From positions 1,724,001 to 1,788,000 of the forward strand of contig NZ_JAVDWM010000001.1 in the NCBI RefSeq assembly GCF_031457495.1: a DNA stretch of 64,000 nucleotides. Reading direction: 5' to 3'. Every line of letters begins with the position of its first letter. The first letter of the stretch is position 1. Below, piece after piece: positions 63,601-64,000 of this stretch. This DNA is from Sphingopyxis sp. BE259. GTDB lineage: Bacteria; Pseudomonadota; Alphaproteobacteria; Sphingomonadales; Sphingomonadaceae. Under the pieces are notes generated by a model. The model did not search any database. It was not told the origin of the DNA and saw only the letters and a program-made list of their open reading frames with translations. The position numbers and the translations under genes were made by a program.

Positions 63601-64000
63601 AGATCGAGAATTTTCGGAAAGCCGAACTCGGTCGGCGGCAGCAGATTGCCCAGTGCGAAGGGATCGCCGATGTCACCCGGTGTCTGGGCGAAATTGCCGC
63701 CCGAACTTTGCGGTCGGCCGGCGGCGGGTTCGGGCTCCTGACCGGCGATCAGCGCGGCGACGGTGGGCGCCGGAATGTTGATAGGGCCGACCTTGATTTG
63801 CGGGATGCGCAGCGCGCCGTCGATGATGACCAGCACCTGGCCATCGGGCAGGGTGACGACCAGGTCGTTGCCCGACAGCTTGATCGCGTCGAGCCGCGTG
63901 CCGGGCGGCAACTGGATAACGCCATCGACGGGCAGGATGGTCGTTGCGCCGGGCGGAATGGCCCTTGCGATGGTCGCGATTTCGCCGACCTGTTCATTCC
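54630..64000 (-). CDS. Giant RTX-like surface adhesin, N terminus outside window
   Basis: The frame is open to the window edge, with at least 3122 codons visible; the TTG at 63911 is only an internal codon. Order from the N-terminal side: a retention-module-like segment (to about 63730; TILPVDGVIQLPPGTRLDA, VVTLPDGQVLVIIDGALRIP), the LapG-type site PAAG (63717-63728), and then about 17 Ig/VCBS-like repeats with DGDGDxxxATLT signatures, several DUF5801-like (about 58000-59480). A von Willebrand A domain follows (MIDAS DFSDS at 56733-56747, to about 56140), then five DxNxDG-type calcium loops (55500-55810). The C-terminal segment of about 220 residues should hold the type I secretion signal. 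It is a LapA-class adhesin for cell-surface attachment. Confidence 0.9.
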   Translation of the reverse strand, partial: NEQVGEIATIARAIPPGATTILPVDGVIQLPPGTRLDAIKLSGNDLVVTLPDGQVLVIIDGALRIPQIKVGPINIPAPTVAALIAGQEPEPAAGRPQSSGGNFAQTPGDIGDPFALGNLLPPTEFGFPKILDLEVIPNAPDDKPRILITTPDQTVGVTAATAVVSEAALAARGAEPAGTDPASPRESTSGTIQIAALDQPVVVAVNGTVVTTVGQVIATPLGQVTITSITPGLIGYSYTLTDNSTNPTATDTVTITVTDKDGDVGTATLTLTIEDDAPTARADIDDTVPGSLAPQSGNVITGAGTATGAAGADTPGADGALITGVRAASATVFSPTATPVQGLYGRLVIAPDGTYAYIRSAGTPGGVSDVFTYQLTDGDGDVSTATLTIRIGDRAPSVTLPGAGDDGTFVDEAGLAERDGESPGSREGDGSDFTAGVIQFAAGDGPAAITINGVAVTQEGQEIELATGTFYIIAINPDSVEYFFQLTDNTVGDNASQLITVGITDLDGDTVSASFEIDIIDDVPEAVADFDSIAAGSFTPATGNVITDAENDGGRDTPGADGASVSSVSGTGAAVAAGTPVAGLYGVLTLNSNGSYSYVRNPGTPGGVFDTFTYRLTDGDGDTATATLRIAIGDGGVTIQLPDGDDDGQLVSEAGLPTGSAPDSGGATTEGSFTFAATDGVGTVRINGETVTAVGQTITGEFGTLTITSITATSIGYSYTLADATSGDDVIEAFGVVVTDSDGDSASGTLSIVVEDDVPTAIDDLDLLQSGSTATADGNVLTGVGGSDANATDGEADVQGADGASVTAIAFGGESGDINGLTFGAYGTLQIAANGSYLYTLDPENPDVAGLDGDDELTETFDYVITDGDGDEATATLTVVIRGRDDIVTINGLNPDGAEATVSEANLSDGSSPDSDALTQTGSFTFSAADGATAITLAGETIVAGLVITTDLGILTITDFEPVFDAGGDIIGGTINYSYELTDNSLLHSGATDTALTESFAIEITDSDGTVAAATLDVLIRDDNPAAEADEGDVGEGQTLEVDAASGLLANDIAGADGAEILGVRAVGANPSAPAIGGVGAVITGLYGQLTVAADGSYVYVANPNIVPPDGAEDIFVYTIADGDGDRSTTTLTIRLSDAGLSADAVQVAVNEAALATGSNPDSDAETVSGDLNDNVAGGTGPFEFSLAGNGVGTHGTLTLNPDGTYSYTLNSTVDGVTANNGTNLVSAVETFTYNVTDAFGNVTQNVIVIDVIDDVPVARSAPSITVAEDAAAISGNLLTNDTQGADGATVTSVTIGSTVVAVAATGTTTFSNANGTYTFQANGAWTFDPVPQISVFPIHADFTYTITDGDGDQSSAVQQIRLADGTLPTASGPIQLTVDDQHLESGSTPSPVQPVSSSGNIVFTPGSDAIASIGFGDISMLDGGLSWTLESDNQIIGWDADENPVVVIDLSVSGNVATVTVTLQSNYALHPDTTLDDLVELGSLEVIATDADGDVVAGTVNISVSDDVPSITALSPTGGLLTVDETNLALNATANFTSLFNIVTGADQVGSTVSYTFEVTTATGLVDVATGSKIILQAIGNVVEGRLQDSPSIVAFRLTVAADGQATLDQLRALRHPDATNPDDPVTLSPTIIRLIATVTDGDGDQASALVAIGNTLVFKDDGPSIDAINADGNTITLTTQDADTRGSAFDVATADLSSAFSTSLVNFGADGPAGAGTVTWTYSLALGSAAATSALTSNGVPVTLALVSGEIVGSAAGTPIFSIAVNPATGVVTLTQFAEIDHPLPGSSSNYAAQLVSLAANLVELRGTATIVDRDGDSISDTVAVDLGGNIRFADDGPSITAGGTASPLTVDESDFATNATVNLSGLFTATTDFGADGPGTVAYELGITAGPIGLIDSLTGEAVILSIEGGVIFGRTSAHEVFRISVAPGGLVTFDQSRAILHTPDSGPDQTKFLSGSNLITLTAIATDGDGDTARTTADITGQFAIRDDAPLALHDEDNVSRDGEIFADGNVLTGIGGTDINGMDGSADNGGADGGLTVIGVAFGPTSGTIGAALAGDYGSIVIGANGSYRYDLDPNDPAVIALTSSTTLTETFQYTVRDADGDTSIATITISITGANDFPIARADTNWVLDGVSGSDPSATGNVLQDIAHPGAPFGTFADVADNDPDLEVITVTSAGTYVGLYGTLVINANGSYTYTLDEDKPVVNALDSGQTLTESFAYTISDGSLSVGSTLTITVFGTNDAPTIGTAIARVSEEGLPNGLPDTAPNATLDTTNSTTFSGTLAIGDADAGETLTATLGNPGAVLTAGGVPVAWTGVGTGTLIGSVGGSEVIRVTLASNGAYTVTLSRAVDHPTVALEDLKDFFVPVSVSDGTTTTTNASAIRVVIEDDAPTATGETGSTSQPMQDVNTLFILDFSDSIDNGELNVMLDAVQSALAQLDSAASGALTIKFVIFSSGSFASESFATAAAANAYLDSLNPLAGGTRPSQDDIGFNTNYTGAIQTALANFTTIPGASNQVFFLSDGNPNQQTQFGGIPPMVINSLLPATATAWNNFVDSNNVNVTAIGIDNNPLQPLNIQRLRDVDLNNAPNNEPILVDDFEDLVATLLSVIVPSAVSGDLDANDFFGADGGRLLSITIGTTTYTWNGASSIDVSTGGSIAGSTLNAITTPMGGTLTLNFATGQYNYQPPSPITVTATEVFNYVITDRDGDTATANLSVTITALAPPIAVDLDGDGVEFVSNAAGVSFDYNGDGIAETTAWVGADDGLLAIDKNGDGKINNGAELVFGGMGLSDLQGLAAAYDSNGDGKLDAADADFAKFGIWQDANSDGVTDAGEFRSLISEGIISISLTSDGQAYTAAHGQVQVKGEALYTRADGSTGKLADAAFATNFADQQRVAATNGNAGVSTAMLVAGLAAATPLAAKPPASPDDEAAVSNQQVGVSSEAAEQSSALPVAKADGLVREYFSGPATARIEPEGTQRQMDEDDRREAQSDDGDTAAPEPTYAQLLAGTDVDLSPEPATAAASGEQMQMALPPEAILDLAGAELDTIVAAALEGPQVEIDALLGPEAPAEPMLARIMLGDGGTTGMLGESASGHSFIADLAQQHVVVQLEQMASAGHA

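Noticed and set aside
54630..63911. Treating the TTG at 63911 as the true start of the adhesin
   Set aside because: The frame stays open through to the window edge, with adhesin-like retention-module sequence (TILPVDGVIQLPPG) before it, so the real start lies outside.

Overview
The window is GC-rich, densely packed alphaproteobacterial DNA. The aa3 oxidase assembly order (ctaD-ctaB-small ORF-ctaG-ctaE-DUF983-SURF1-thrC), the abundance of TonB-dependent receptors, the halogenase/SapC/cupin cassette and the CTTCGACGGGCTCAG-type intergenic palindromes suggest a Sphingomonadales chromosome, perhaps Sphingopyxis-like; this is inference from gene content. No tRNA, rRNA, CRISPR array, insertion sequence or phage gene was seen.

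Layout. (1) 1-7208: housekeeping block with the end of cytochrome c oxidase subunit I, heme O synthase, Cox11/CtaG, subunit III, SURF1, threonine synthase and an RlmI-like methyltransferase. (2) 7294-22398: a probable beta-glucan utilisation locus with a TonB receptor, two flavin-dependent tryptophan-halogenase-family proteins flanking SapC and cupin-8 genes, a GH16 glucanase, a LacI regulator, two MFS carriers and a GH3 glucosidase. An identical 14-bp operator-like site precedes both the receptor and the GH3 gene. (3) 22480-23619: a GGDEF protein. (4) 23768-37896: a D-amino-acid / peptidoglycan-peptide catabolic island with an N-acyl-D-amino-acid deacylase homologue, an XRE-cupin regulator, two beta-lactamase-fold serine hydrolases, DgcA-like and DgcN-like enzymes, two M19 dipeptidases, a TonB receptor and a YkvI-type carrier. 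Two related promoter/operator sites govern the regulator/hydrolase divergence and the dipeptidase gene. (5) 37897-45994: a complete Kdp potassium system, kdpFABC followed by kdpE on the minus strand, with kdpD divergent and an extra 27-codon membrane ORF ahead of kdpF. (6) 46046-64000: a Lap-like surface adhesion system. It has a LapG-like periplasmic cysteine protease, a LuxR-type regulator, and a minus-strand operon of a giant RTX-like adhesin (N terminus beyond the window), TolC, a type I ABC exporter, a SleB-type wall hydrolase and HlyD.

How the genes work together. Block 2 reads as uptake and hydrolysis of a glucan under a LacI repressor, with the halogenase cassette as an unexplained passenger. 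Block 4 looks like a full path from outer membrane to central metabolism for D-residue peptides: outer-membrane import, exported hydrolases and dipeptidases, inner-membrane uptake, then N-acetylation of D-Glu (DgcN) and racemisation (DgcA). In block 6 the adhesin carries a PAAG motif at the expected LapG cleavage position after its retention module, and a LapG-like protease lies about 17 kb away, but no LapD is visible. Translational coupling by ATGA/GTGA or longer overlaps is common throughout, so most blocks are operons.
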